From NCBI RefSeq assembly GCF_014192015.1, contig NZ_JACHXJ010000005.1, forward strand, positions 186,001 to 250,000: a stretch of DNA of 64,000 nt, written 5' to 3'. Every line of letters starts with the position of its first letter. Within the stretch, counting starts at the first letter, position 1. The position numbers were made by a program, and so were the translations under genes. Source of the stretch: Paenibacillus rhizosphaerae. Its GTDB lineage: Bacteria > Bacillota > Bacilli > Paenibacillales > Paenibacillaceae. This document shows positions 49,254 through 59,120 of this stretch, piece after piece. The notes under the pieces are model-generated. The model was not told where the DNA came from. It worked only from the letters and a program-made list of their open reading frames with translations, and did no database searches.

Positions 49254-49351
49254 GGAACGCGCTAGGATATTTGGACGCTGTCCCTTGTCCCGGCATGCTC
49301 ATACGATTCAACCGTTACCCGCTGCGGTAATCCGAATCAACAATTTGTCAG

Positions 49352-49390
49352 AAAGGCAGGGAGCTTAGGCTTAGGGCTCTCTGCCTTTTT
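49352..49390 (+). terminator. Terminator after the FAD oxidoreductase gene
   Basis: AAAGGCAGGGAGC (49352-49364) pairs with GCTCTCTGCCTTT (about 49376-49388) with one mismatch, then T-run. The remaining 49391-49532 stretch holds no convincing gene. Confidence 0.85.
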
Positions 49391-49532
49391 GCGTCGTCCG
49401 TGAAAGGCATTTCCTCGGGATCCGCTGCCGCAGGAGAACAACAGCGTCTCGCGGCAGCCTTTTCCATGGAGGTGATTAGAGTCGCTGCAAGGAAGAGGCG
49501 AAGCTGGGGGCAGCGGATTGTCTTTTCATGCA

Positions 49533-49612
49533 TTTACAGCGGGTGATGGATCTGCTAGAATAGCGATAAATTAATTGTCAACCATAATAACTTTAAATAG
49601 GTTGACAATTAA
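49533..49612 (+). promoter_or_regulatory. bioB promoter and BirA operator
   Basis: TTTACA (49533-49538), 17 bp, TAGAAT (49556-49561). Right after the expected start lies a perfect 13-bp inverted repeat: TTAATTGTCAACC (49571-49583), 16 nt, GGTTGACAATTAA (49600-49612). This has the form of the Firmicute BirA operator (TTGT-AACC / GGTT-ACAA), so biotin-dependent repression of bioB is expected. Confidence 0.88.
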
Positions 49613-49683
49613 CGAGCGGCAAATAGACCGATGTAACGACTTCACGATACCGAAAATATAACAGTTCGAAGGGATGATAACCT

Positions 49684-50697
49684 ATGCAGAAAGAGACGGT
49701 CTTAGGAAGCCCGGTACGGCAGGACTGGCAGGCTCTGGCCGACAAGGCACTGAAAGGGCAGCGGCTTACCATGGAAGAGGGGCTGGCCGTATTAAACGCG
49801 CCGAATGAAGAACTTTTGGGACTGATGCAGGCTGCTTTTACGGTGAGAAAGCATTACTACGGCCTGAAGGTGAAGCTCAACATGATCTTAAACGCCAAAA
49901 GCGGACTGTGTCCCGAGGACTGCGGTTACTGCTCCCAATCTATCGTATCCACGGCGCCGATCGAGAAGTACAGCCTGCTGGATAAAGAAACGGTGCTTGC
50001 CGGAGCGAGGGAGGCACTTGCGCGTAAAGCCGGTACATACTGCATCGTGGCCTCCGGCCGAGGCCCGACGCCGAGGGAACTGGATCAAGTGGTGGAGGCC
50101 GTTCAAGAGATCCGGGAGACGATGCCGCTTAAAATTTGCGCCTGCCTGGGACTGCTAAAGGACGGACAGGCCGAGAAATTAGCTGAGGCCGGGGTGCACC
50201 GGTACAACCATAATCTCAATACGAGCCAGTCCAATTATAGCCGTATTACTACAACGCACACCTATGACGACCGGGTGGACACGGTCCAGAAGGCCAAAGC
50301 TTCCGGCTTGTCCCCCTGCTCCGGGGTCATCATCGGCATGGGCGAAAGCGATGAGGATATCGTCGGCATGGCTTACGCCTTGCGGGAGCTGGACGCCGAC
50401 TCGATCCCGGTCAATTTTTTGAACGCGATTCCGGGGACGCCATTGGAGCAGGCCGGACGTACGCCCGCGCTGAAGGCGCTGAAGGTGCTGGCTTTGTTCC
50501 GGCTGGTGTGCCCTTCCAAGGAAATCCGCGTGGCCGGCGGCCGCGAGCTGAACCTCCGTTCCCTGCAGCCGCTCGCGCTCTACGCAGCCAACTCGGTGTT
50601 CGTGGGTGACTATTTGACGACCGAGGGGCAGGATGTGCTGGCAGACCATGCGATGATCGAGGATCTCGGTTTTGAGATCGAGGAGCGGGCGGTCTAG
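49684..50697 (+). CDS. bioB: Biotin synthase
   Basis: A 337-residue radical SAM enzyme that inserts sulfur into dethiobiotin to make biotin. The CPEDCGYCSQS motif (Cys76, Cys80, Cys83) binds the 4Fe-4S cluster, and YNHNLNTS, plus the AGGRE segment near 281 with the cluster-binding Arg, match BioB. ATG 49684 follows AAGGGATGA. It is a single gene; no bioA/D/F/W lies next to it, but a BirA operator does. Confidence 0.95.
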   Translation: MQKETVLGSPVRQDWQALADKALKGQRLTMEEGLAVLNAPNEELLGLMQAAFTVRKHYYGLKVKLNMILNAKSGLCPEDCGYCSQSIVSTAPIEKYSLLDKETVLAGAREALARKAGTYCIVASGRGPTPRELDQVVEAVQEIRETMPLKICACLGLLKDGQAEKLAEAGVHRYNHNLNTSQSNYSRITTTHTYDDRVDTVQKAKASGLSPCSGVIIGMGESDEDIVGMAYALRELDADSIPVNFLNAIPGTPLEQAGRTPALKALKVLALFRLVCPSKEIRVAGGRELNLRSLQPLALYAANSVFVGDYLTTEGQDVLADHAMIEDLGFEIEERAV

Positions 50698-50826
50698 CTG
50701 AGAGATGCGGAGACTGTACGCTGGCATACCGGCTGGCGCTGCTATTTACCTTGTACTTCGCTGAGGTGAACGTGCCGCTCCGCTGAAAGCAGTTTGGTAC
50801 CTGCGTCGACCATAACCGCCTAAAAT

Positions 50827-50941
50827 GAACGTATGTTTCGACAATTTCCCGCATAGGATGAAAGGCCGGAAAAACGACATTTGCCAGCAGGCGATGGAGC
50901 CGCTATAATAAACTCATTAATCTATCAGTAAACGGGTGTTT
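50827..50941 (+). promoter_or_regulatory. TetR promoter with two repeat operators
   Basis: TTGCCA (50881-50886), 17 bp, TATAAT (50904-50909). GAACGTATGTTT (50827-50838) lies upstream and AAACGGGTGTTT (50930-50941) just after the start. A third copy, GAACGCTTGTTT, is at 51597-51608 before the transporter gene. Consensus RAACGNNTGTTT. Confidence 0.7.
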
Positions 50942-50945
50942 ATTA

Positions 50946-51563
50946 ATGCAAATTCTCAAAGATGACGTCCGCCAAAGTATTTTGAACGCCGCACTGGCCG
51001 AATTCAAGCAGCACGATTACGCCGATGCCTCCATGCGCCGCATTTCTGCCTCCGCCGGCATGACCACCGGGAACATCTACCGTTATTTTAAAAATAAAGA
51101 GGAGCTGTTCGAAGCGCTGGTGGGGCCGGTCTATGAGCGTTGCATCGCCAACATCCTGGTCATCAAGCAGGAAGTGGACCGGAACTTCGCCAAAGGGACG
51201 GAGGCGATCGACTGCCTGCATATGGTTGAGAGCATCATCGTCGACCTGTTCGAGGAGTCCAGCGCTGAGCTGATGATTCTGCTTAACCGCAGCACCGGTT
51301 CCAAATACGCCGGCGTGAAGGCAAGCATCTGTGCCTTGGTCGTGTCGATCCTGGAGAGCGTGCTTCGCTTCGGTAAGGAAGAGGTTGGCGAGCTGACGCT
51401 GGAAGAGAAGCAGACGGCCCAGATGCTGGGCGGGACCGTTGTGGAAGGCGTTTGTCTGATTCTGCGCGATCACGAAGACGGGGAAACGGTCAAACGGCTG
51501 GTGAACCAGCTGGTGTATCTGTACTACTTGGGCACGGATCATTGGAATAAAAAAAAGGGATGA
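50946..51563 (+). CDS. TetR-family regulator of the MMPL transporter
   Basis: A 205-residue TetR regulator. VRQSILNAALAEFKQHDYADASMRRISASAGMTTGNIYRYFKNKEELF is the helix-turn-helix region; the remainder is the helical ligand domain. ATG 50946 lies 4 nt after the second operator and has only a weak ribosome binding site. Its stop codon is inside the stem of a terminator. Copies of the same 12-bp operator flank this gene, so it should repress itself and the MMPL gene. Inducer unknown. Confidence 0.87.
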   Translation: MQILKDDVRQSILNAALAEFKQHDYADASMRRISASAGMTTGNIYRYFKNKEELFEALVGPVYERCIANILVIKQEVDRNFAKGTEAIDCLHMVESIIVDLFEESSAELMILLNRSTGSKYAGVKASICALVVSILESVLRFGKEEVGELTLEEKQTAQMLGGTVVEGVCLILRDHEDGETVKRLVNQLVYLYYLGTDHWNKKKG

Positions 51564-51585
51564 ATCCATAGGATTCCCTTTTTTT
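51549..51585 (+). terminator. Terminator overlapping the end of the TetR gene
   Basis: AAAAAAGGGA (51551-51560) pairs with TCCCTTTTTT (about 51575-51584), with inner ATCC/GGAT; the TGA stop at 51561-51563 is in the loop side of the stem. Confidence 0.75.
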
Positions 51586-51596
51586 CGCTCAAAAAT

Positions 51597-51608
51597 GAAC
51601 GCTTGTTT
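51597..51608 (+). promoter_or_regulatory. Third RAACGNNTGTTT operator, before the MMPL gene
   Basis: GAACGCTTGTTT, matching the two sites before the TetR gene, located 33 bp upstream of the transporter start and just after the terminator. Confidence 0.6.
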
Positions 51609-51640
51609 ACTAAGGAAGTTGAAGGAGGAAGATCAACAAC

Positions 51641-54600
51641 ATGCGGCAAATCATCAAGTGGCGCTGGGCGATTCTGGTGTTATGGCTGGTAGCGACGGTC
51701 CTGCTGACCGTGTTCCAGCCCGACGTGAACGCCATTCTCCAGCAGAGAGGCCAGGATCCCCTTGCCGAAGACAGTCCTTCCAAGGTTGCGGGGGCGCTGC
51801 TGAATAAAATGACCGGCCAGAGCGGGACCAGCGACATCGTGGTGTTCCATGAAGAAAACAAGCTCACGGATGACGACATGAAGAGCATCGAGAGCGGCGT
51901 CATGAACATGAAGGCGAAGCAATCCGAGCTTGGCATCACCGAAGTCCTGGACCCGTTCTCAATGCCCGAAGCCAAATCACAGCTGATTTCGGAGGACGGC
52001 ACGACCGTGATGGTCAGCTTCAGCCTGGATAAGAACGGGCGGGATATGGAGGAAATCACGGATCAGTTCAATCAGGCGCTCAAGGATGTCAAAGCGACAT
52101 ACTACCTGAGCGGTGAGGATTTTATCCAGAACGACTACATCAAGGCGTCCACGGCAGGAGTGGAGAAAAGCGCGGCGCTGACCGTTATTTTCATTCTGGT
52201 CGTGCTCATCGTCATGTTCCGTTCCATCGTGATCCCGTTCGTGTCTCTCCTTGCCGTAGGCATATCCTACCTCTGTTCGATGGGGATCGCGGCGCAGATT
52301 ATCGATAAAATGAACTTCCCGGTCACCAGTGTGACCCAGATGCTGCTGGTACTCATCCTGTTCGGCATCGGGACGGACTATAATATTCTTCTGTTTAACC
52401 GTTTTAAAGAAGAGTTGTCGCATGGCAAATCGGTTGATGAAGCCATCGTCGTTTCCTACAGAACGGCTGGCAAAACGATCGTATACAGCATTCTTACCGT
52501 CTTTATTGCCTTTGCAGGACTCAGCTTCTCGGACTTCGGTATCTATAAGTCGGCCAATGTGGTCGCGATCGGCACAGTCATTTTGGTGCTTGAAATTCTG
52601 ACGCTGACGCCGTTCCTGATGAAGACGCTCGGACCGAAGCTGTTCTGGCCGTCGAAAAAGGTGGCGGGCCACAAGGAAAGCACCTTCTGGGCGAAGCTGA
52701 CGGCGGTTTCCGTTAAGCATCCGATTATCGTGACGGTCATCATCGTCATTCTGATGATTCCGGTGCTGCTGACCAGCGGACAGAAGCTGTCCTTCGATCA
52801 GCTGAAGGAGCTGGGGAACGGCTATCCGTCGACCAAAGGCTTCAGCATCGTGGCCGATCATTTCAGCCGCGGCCAGGCGCTGCCGACGACTGTCGTCATC
52901 GAAGACGACAAGCCGATGGACAATACCGACACGCTTGGGGTTATCGATAAGCTGACGGAGAAGTTAAAGGGCATCGACGGGGTCAAATCGGTATCGAGCG
53001 TGACCCAGCCGCAGTCGGAGCCGGTGGAGGATTTCTATATCAGCAGCCAGACGGAGACAGTGACGGACGGCATTTCGGCGTCCAAAAAAGGCGTGGACCA
53101 GATCAAGGACGGCCTGGACCAGATCGGAGGTAAGCTGACGACTCCGGACTTCTCCAGCGCCAATCAGCTGGTGTCGGGTACGGGGCAGGTCAAGCAGGGC
53201 TACGATCAAATTACGGACGCGATCTCGCAGGTATCCGGCGGCATCAAGCAGGGGGCAAGCGGCGCATCGGAGCTCAGCAAGGGCATCGCAAAGCTTGAAG
53301 CCGGTATGAACACGGTCAGCACCAATACGTCCAAAATCAATCAAGGACTCTCGGAGCTGTCCAAGGGATATGCGTCGCTCGCAGGCGGCTATGAGCAGGT
53401 ATCCGGACAGATTCCGCAGATTCAGCAGGGGCTTGCCGGCATGAATACGCTGATCGGCAATCTGGGCGAGAGCCACAGCGAGCTGGCCGAGGATCCGAAC
53501 TATATTCAGCTGAAGCAGACCGGCGAAGGACTCGTTACCGGTTTGGCACAGCTGGACGGCGGTCTCAAAGAGCTGAATGCGAATTATGGCAAGCTGAACG
53601 CATCCTTCGCCCAGGCCTCCGGCGGCTTAGGCCAAATTGCCGCGGCGCAGAAGCAAATGGCCGCCGGCCTGGCAGCGCTGGAGCAAGGGGCGGACCAGTT
53701 GGCCAAGGGATTGCGTCAAGGCAGCAGCGGCAGCCAGGAAATTGCCGCGAACATGAAGAAGCTAAACGCTGCGCTGGGCAGCGTCCAAAGCGGGCAGCAA
53801 CAGCTGCTGAGCGGACTTTCCAGCCTCTCGGGCGGCATGTCCCAGCTGAAGGAAGGCATCGACCAGAGCGGTAACGGATTGGGCGACATCTCCGATGGTC
53901 TTGGCAAGACCAATGACTTCCTGACCCAGCTGAACAGCTCGAAGACATTCTTTATTCCGCGTGAGGCGCTGGAGAACGAAGACTTCCAGCAGGCGGTGGA
54001 TGCTTTCATGTCTAAGGACCGCACGATTACGAAGCTGATCGTCATTCTGAACGACGATCCGTATTCCCCGGCGGCCATGGACACGATCGAGAAGATCAAC
54101 GACGAAGTCTCCGGTACACTGAAGGGAACCGTGCTCGGGAATGCCACATTCGGGGCGGCCGGACCTAGCTCGACCACCTACGATACAAACAAGGCTCAGA
54201 TCAGTTCCTTCAACAGCACGGCGGTTATCGTCATCGTTAGCGTGTTCGTCGTTCTGCTGTTCGTGATCCGGTCTTTCTGGCCGTCGGTCTTTATCGTATT
54301 GTCGCTTGTCGCTTCCTACTACGTGGCGATGAGCGCCTCGAAATTCGTGACGACCTATATCATCGGGGCGGAAGGGGTATCGTCCTTCGTGCCATTCTTC
54401 TCCTTCATTGTGATCGTCGCGGTCGGCGTGGATTACAGCATCTTCCTGATGGAACGCTACAAGGAAAACGGGGAGTTGTCTCCGGGAGAAGGGATCGTCA
54501 GGGCAGCCCGGAGCGTCGGCGGCGTCATTATTTCCGCCATGGTCATTCTCGGCGGAACGTTCGCTACGCTGATGCCTTCGGGGCTCGTTCTCTTGATCGA

Positions 54601-54763
54601 GCTGGCCGCAGCCGTGATCGTCGGTCTCGTCGTGCTCTGTTTCATCCTGCTGCCGATGCTGGTTCCGGCCTTGATCGTGCTGCCGGAAACCCTGTCGCGC
54701 GGGCGGTCCCGCAAGCAGCAGATGGCCCATGTCAGCGGGAAAGACTCCACGCTGGATTCCTAA
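51641..54763 (+). CDS. MMPL/RND-superfamily membrane transporter (YdgH-like)
   Basis: A 1040-residue protein with two blocks of six membrane segments (about 10-30 plus 180-335, and 370-390 plus 865-1020), each containing a GxxxDYNxxL/GVDYSIFLMERY motif that supplies the proton-relay Asp. Between them is an extracellular region of about 450 residues with a long coiled segment of repeats such as LSSLSGGMSQLKEGI and AAGLAALEQGADQLAKGL, as in YhgE/Pip-like and MmpL proteins. It probably exports a lipid or drug. ATG 51641 follows AAGGAGG at wide spacing. Controlled by the upstream TetR. Confidence 0.88.
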   Translation: MRQIIKWRWAILVLWLVATVLLTVFQPDVNAILQQRGQDPLAEDSPSKVAGALLNKMTGQSGTSDIVVFHEENKLTDDDMKSIESGVMNMKAKQSELGITEVLDPFSMPEAKSQLISEDGTTVMVSFSLDKNGRDMEEITDQFNQALKDVKATYYLSGEDFIQNDYIKASTAGVEKSAALTVIFILVVLIVMFRSIVIPFVSLLAVGISYLCSMGIAAQIIDKMNFPVTSVTQMLLVLILFGIGTDYNILLFNRFKEELSHGKSVDEAIVVSYRTAGKTIVYSILTVFIAFAGLSFSDFGIYKSANVVAIGTVILVLEILTLTPFLMKTLGPKLFWPSKKVAGHKESTFWAKLTAVSVKHPIIVTVIIVILMIPVLLTSGQKLSFDQLKELGNGYPSTKGFSIVADHFSRGQALPTTVVIEDDKPMDNTDTLGVIDKLTEKLKGIDGVKSVSSVTQPQSEPVEDFYISSQTETVTDGISASKKGVDQIKDGLDQIGGKLTTPDFSSANQLVSGTGQVKQGYDQITDAISQVSGGIKQGASGASELSKGIAKLEAGMNTVSTNTSKINQGLSELSKGYASLAGGYEQVSGQIPQIQQGLAGMNTLIGNLGESHSELAEDPNYIQLKQTGEGLVTGLAQLDGGLKELNANYGKLNASFAQASGGLGQIAAAQKQMAAGLAALEQGADQLAKGLRQGSSGSQEIAANMKKLNAALGSVQSGQQQLLSGLSSLSGGMSQLKEGIDQSGNGLGDISDGLGKTNDFLTQLNSSKTFFIPREALENEDFQQAVDAFMSKDRTITKLIVILNDDPYSPAAMDTIEKINDEVSGTLKGTVLGNATFGAAGPSSTTYDTNKAQISSFNSTAVIVIVSVFVVLLFVIRSFWPSVFIVLSLVASYYVAMSASKFVTTYIIGAEGVSSFVPFFSFIVIVAVGVDYSIFLMERYKENGELSPGEGIVRAARSVGGVIISAMVILGGTFATLMPSGLVLLIELAAAVIVGLVVLCFILLPMLVPALIVLPETLSRGRSRKQQMAHVSGKDSTLDS

Positions 54764-54787
54764 TAACTTGTAAACGTATGAACGCGA

Positions 54788-54858
54788 TGTGTACAGACAA
54801 TATTATGTACACAGCAAAAAGACCGGAAGAGGCTGCAGCCCTCTTCCGGTCTTTATAT
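54788..54858. terminator. Inverted repeat and strong bidirectional terminator
   Basis: TGTGTAC (54788-54794)/GTACACA (54807-54813) followed by AAAGACCGGAAGAG (about 54818-54831) paired with CTCTTCCGGTCTTT (54841-54854). It separates the MMPL gene from the convergent flavin oxidoreductase gene. Confidence 0.88.
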
Positions 54859-54908
54859 ATATCAAGGCTTCACGCGGCGCGTTGTCCCGGGGGTGGGGCG
54901 GGACCGCA

Positions 54909-56033
<1,125 letters not shown>

Positions 56034-56075
56034 GTATAGATGTCCTCCAATATGCTGGGAATTGTATTTTTATAT

Positions 56076-56095
56076 ATTTCCATAAAAATAGATAT
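56076..56095. promoter_or_regulatory. ArsR operator before the Old Yellow Enzyme gene
   Basis: ATTTCCATAAAAATAGATAT, the near-exact reverse complement (19 of 20) of the site at 56486-56505. It lies about 43 bp before the start codon of the enzyme gene. Confidence 0.7.
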
Positions 56096-56163
56096 ATATG
56101 ATGAAAAGAAGGAGCTTTAAAGCCAAAAGGTTCAGATGTGTATGTACCATATGTCATTTTAGC

Positions 56164-56475
56164 CTAAAGTTCCTTCTTGAGTTGTTCGATAAAACGATTG
56201 ATACCCTCCTCATTGCGTCTATAGTAGGTCCACTGGCCGGCCCGGTGGGATTCCAGCAAGCCAGCCTTTTGCAATTTCACCAGGTAGCCTGAAACAACCG
56301 ACTGTGCAAGCCCTGTTTTCTGCGAAATGCTGCCGACGCAAATGCCGCCCTTGAAATTACAGGATGCCGGCATATGCTCCTGAGGATCAAAATGCTCCTC
56401 CGGATGCTTCAGCCATTCGAGAATTTTAAACCGGGTCTCGTTTGATAGTGCTTTAATGGTTAATAAGGTATCCAT
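56164..56475 (-). CDS. ArsR-family regulator of the Old Yellow Enzyme gene
   Basis: A 103-residue ArsR-type winged helix: LLTIKALSNETRFKILEWL, then a loop with Cys39 and Cys46 (SCNFKGGICVG), the recognition region SISQKTGLAQSVVSGYLVKLQKAGLL and wing RAGQWTYYRRNE. The cysteine-containing loop ahead of the recognition helix could be a thiol or metal sensor. It lies upstream of the Old Yellow Enzyme gene on the same strand; both have the same 20-bp operator. This suggests an electrophile- or quinone-responsive repressor. ATG 56475; the inducer is not known. Confidence 0.85.
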   Translation of the reverse strand: MDTLLTIKALSNETRFKILEWLKHPEEHFDPQEHMPASCNFKGGICVGSISQKTGLAQSVVSGYLVKLQKAGLLESHRAGQWTYYRRNEEGINRFIEQLKKEL

Positions 56476-56485
56476 GACTTTATTA

Positions 56486-56505
56486 TATCTATTTTTATAG
56501 AAATG
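56486..56505. promoter_or_regulatory. ArsR operator before its own gene
   Basis: ATATCTATTTTTATAGAAAT: TCTAT and ATAGA arms around TTTT with AT at both ends. It lies 10 bp upstream of the ArsR start and matches the site at 56076-56095. Confidence 0.7.
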
Positions 56506-56600
56506 TAAATATGGTTTGGTAAAAAAGTTTGGAATCCGGAAAATGCCTCTGCAGCACGGCTTTTAATAAATGTATCGCAAATGGCCAGGTTAGTTTTCCC

Positions 56601-56626
56601 GTTTGGGCGTATCTTCATTCGGGTAA
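56601..56626 (+). promoter_or_regulatory. Sigma-B-type promoter of katE
   Basis: GTTTGG (56601-56606), 14-bp spacer, GGGTAA (56621-56626), close to the sigma-B consensus GTTTAA-N12-15-GGGTAT. It is 56 bp before the ATG. B. subtilis katE is sigma-B dependent. Confidence 0.7.
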
Positions 56627-56682
56627 ATAACGGGTGTAAATACTCGGACACCGTCCGTAACCGACCAGGAGGGGATGCATTG

Positions 56683-58842
56683 ATGAACCGTAAGAACGAG
56701 CAGCAGCCGCAGAAGGATATCAAGGACAGCCAGCTGGAGGAATTCCGCGTCAGCGATGCGGGCGAGGCCATGACTACCAATCAGGGCGTTCGGGTCTCTG
56801 AGGACGAACATTCGCTCAAAGCAGGCGAACGCGGGCCGACGTTAATGGAGGATTTTCATTTCCGGGAGAAAATGACCCACTTTGACCATGAGCGTATCCC
56901 TGAGCGTGTGGTTCATGCCCGGGGCTTTGGCGCGCACGGTTATTTTCAGGTGTATAAGCCGATGACGCAGTACACCAAGGCGAAGTTTCTGCAGGACCCA
57001 TCGATAAAAACGCCGGTTTTCGTGCGTTTTTCCACCGTGGCCGGTTCCCACGGCTCGGCTGATACGGTGCGGGACGCCCGGGGCTTTGCCACCAAGTTTT
57101 ATACGGAAGACGGCAACTTCGACCTCGTAGGCAACAACATTCCCGTTTTCTTCATTCAGGATGCGCTGAAATTTCCTGACTTGGTGCATGCGTTCAAGCC
57201 GGAGCCCCATAACGAAATTCCGCAGGCGTCAACGGCCCATGATACGCATTGGGATTTTGTCGCCAATAACACGGAATCGGCCCACATGATCATGTGGACG
57301 ATGTCGGACCGGGCGATTCCGCGCAGCTACCGGATGATGGAAGGGTTCGGCGTACATACCTTCCGGTTTGTCAATGACAAGGGCGAAGCGCATTTCGTGA
57401 AATTCCATTGGAAGCCGCTGCTGGGCGTGCATTCCCTGGTCTGGGACGAAGCGCAGAAAATCGCCGGCAAGGATCCCGACTTTCACCGCCGCGACCTGTG
57501 GGAAGCGATTGAAATGGGCAGCTATCCTGAATATGAGTTTGGCGTGCAAATCATCCGGGAGGATGAGGAGTTCAACTTCGATTTCGATATTCTTGACCCG
57601 ACCAAAATATGGCCGGAGGAGCTCATCCCCGTTCAGCGCATCGGGAAGATGACGCTGAACCGCAACGTGGACAATGTGTTCGCCGAAACGGAGCAGGCGG
57701 CATTTCACGTCGGCAACGTCGTGCCGGGAATCGATTTTTCCAACGACCCGCTGCTGCAGGGACGCCTGTTCTCTTATACCGATACGCAGCTGATCCGTCT
57801 GGGCGGACCGAACTTCCACGAAATTCCCATCAACCGGCCGGTGGCGGAGATCCATAACAACCAGCGCGACGGATACCACCGCATGACGATCAACCGGGGC
57901 CAAACCAGCTATCATAAAAATTCCCTTGGAAACAACGATCCCCGTCCGGTTTCGGAGCAGGAGGGCGGATACACCCATTATCAGGAAAAGGTGGAGGGGC
58001 GCAAGGTCCGGGCGCGCAGTGACAGCTTCAAGGACCACTACAACCAGGCCAAGCTGTTCTGGAACAGCATGTCCGACGTGGAGAAGCAGCATATCATTAA
58101 AGCCTTCCGTTTTGAAGTGGGCAAGGTCAAAAGCAAAAGCGTACAGCAGCAGGTCGTCGATATGTTCGGCAACGTGGACTTGATGCTGGCCGAGCAAATC
58201 GCCCTTGGCGTCGGCGTCAACCCGCCGAAGGCTGGAGAAGAAGCCTCCGGAGCGACCGTGGCGGGAGGTGCCGAAACCCAGGCCTCTCCGGCGCTGAGCC
58301 AGCTTCATACCGCCATGTCTCCGGCTACACGTAAGGTGGCGGTGCTGGCCGCTGACGGATTCGACGCAGACGAAATGAAAGCCGTCCTCGCCGCTTTCGC
58401 TGAAGCGGGTGTCGTTCCGGAAGTCGTCAGCGAGAATCTGGGGATGATCGCCGGAACCGACGGCAGCCAGCTGGAGGTCATGCATACCTTCCTGACGGCC
58501 GACTCCGTGCTGTTTGACGCCGTCTATGTAGCCGGCGGGGAGGAGAACATCGCCAAGCTGCAAGGCGTCAAAGAGGCGGTCAATTTCGTGACGGAAGCCT
58601 ACAACCATTTCAAAACCGTAGGCGCTTCCGCGCTGGCGACCGGACTGCTGTCCGGCTCAGGCATTCATTTGGCTGACGCTTCGGCATCTTCCGGCCACCT
58701 GGCATCTCCGGGCGAGGATACCGGACTGGTGATCCACAAGGAAACGGAAGACGGCGGCGTCTTTGCCCGGCAGCTGGTCGACGCCATCGCCTTGCACCGC
58801 CATTGGGGCCGGGAAATGCAGATGATTTCTCCAGCGAAGTGA
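56683..58842 (+). CDS. katE: Large-subunit catalase (HPII / KatE, clade 2)
   Basis: A 719-residue heme catalase that breaks down hydrogen peroxide. The catalytic His78 is in ERVVHARGFGAHGYF, the distal Asn in DLVGNNIPVFF (about 151), and the proximal Tyr ligand in RLFSYTDTQLIRLGGPNF (about 365). Residues about 555-719 form the extra flavodoxin/DJ-1-like C-terminal domain of clade 2 catalases (KVAVLAADGFDADEM). ATG 56683 follows AGGAGGGG; the frame upstream to 56581 crosses the promoter. A sigma-B promoter suggests general-stress control. Confidence 0.95.
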   Translation: MNRKNEQQPQKDIKDSQLEEFRVSDAGEAMTTNQGVRVSEDEHSLKAGERGPTLMEDFHFREKMTHFDHERIPERVVHARGFGAHGYFQVYKPMTQYTKAKFLQDPSIKTPVFVRFSTVAGSHGSADTVRDARGFATKFYTEDGNFDLVGNNIPVFFIQDALKFPDLVHAFKPEPHNEIPQASTAHDTHWDFVANNTESAHMIMWTMSDRAIPRSYRMMEGFGVHTFRFVNDKGEAHFVKFHWKPLLGVHSLVWDEAQKIAGKDPDFHRRDLWEAIEMGSYPEYEFGVQIIREDEEFNFDFDILDPTKIWPEELIPVQRIGKMTLNRNVDNVFAETEQAAFHVGNVVPGIDFSNDPLLQGRLFSYTDTQLIRLGGPNFHEIPINRPVAEIHNNQRDGYHRMTINRGQTSYHKNSLGNNDPRPVSEQEGGYTHYQEKVEGRKVRARSDSFKDHYNQAKLFWNSMSDVEKQHIIKAFRFEVGKVKSKSVQQQVVDMFGNVDLMLAEQIALGVGVNPPKAGEEASGATVAGGAETQASPALSQLHTAMSPATRKVAVLAADGFDADEMKAVLAAFAEAGVVPEVVSENLGMIAGTDGSQLEVMHTFLTADSVLFDAVYVAGGEENIAKLQGVKEAVNFVTEAYNHFKTVGASALATGLLSGSGIHLADASASSGHLASPGEDTGLVIHKETEDGGVFARQLVDAIALHRHWGREMQMISPAK

Positions 58843-58875
58843 ATCGATTGAGAATATAAATGAACAAAAAGATGG

Positions 58876-58909
58876 TCCGGCTCCGCTCGTTTCGGGGCCG
58901 GATTTTTTT
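58876..58909 (+). terminator. Terminator after katE
   Basis: TCCGGCTCCG (58876-58885) pairs with CGGGGCCGGA (58893-58902), then seven T. Confidence 0.88.
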
Positions 58910-59120
58910 ATAGCATTCAGCGTTGTTCCGATACCTGGACGCCGAATCTGACCGTTCGTGCTAATGCTCATTCCGTCCCGATTGCCCCTCTCTCTTTGCC
59001 CCTCTTCCCATAGAACCCCGGTTCATTGGACGTGTTTGGATGGGATGAATGCTTTATGGTAGGATAAGGAAGAATGTTGACCAACATCAATGGGTTTTCA
59101 CTGCTGAAAGGGTGCATAGC

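Noticed and set aside
53040..53960. DNA-level tandem repeats in the MMPL gene
   Set aside because: The repetition is a protein coiled-coil pattern (LxxGxxQLxxG) without repeated nucleotide units.
57229..58608. 459-codon minus frame opposite katE
   Set aside because: Shadow of the highly conserved catalase gene.
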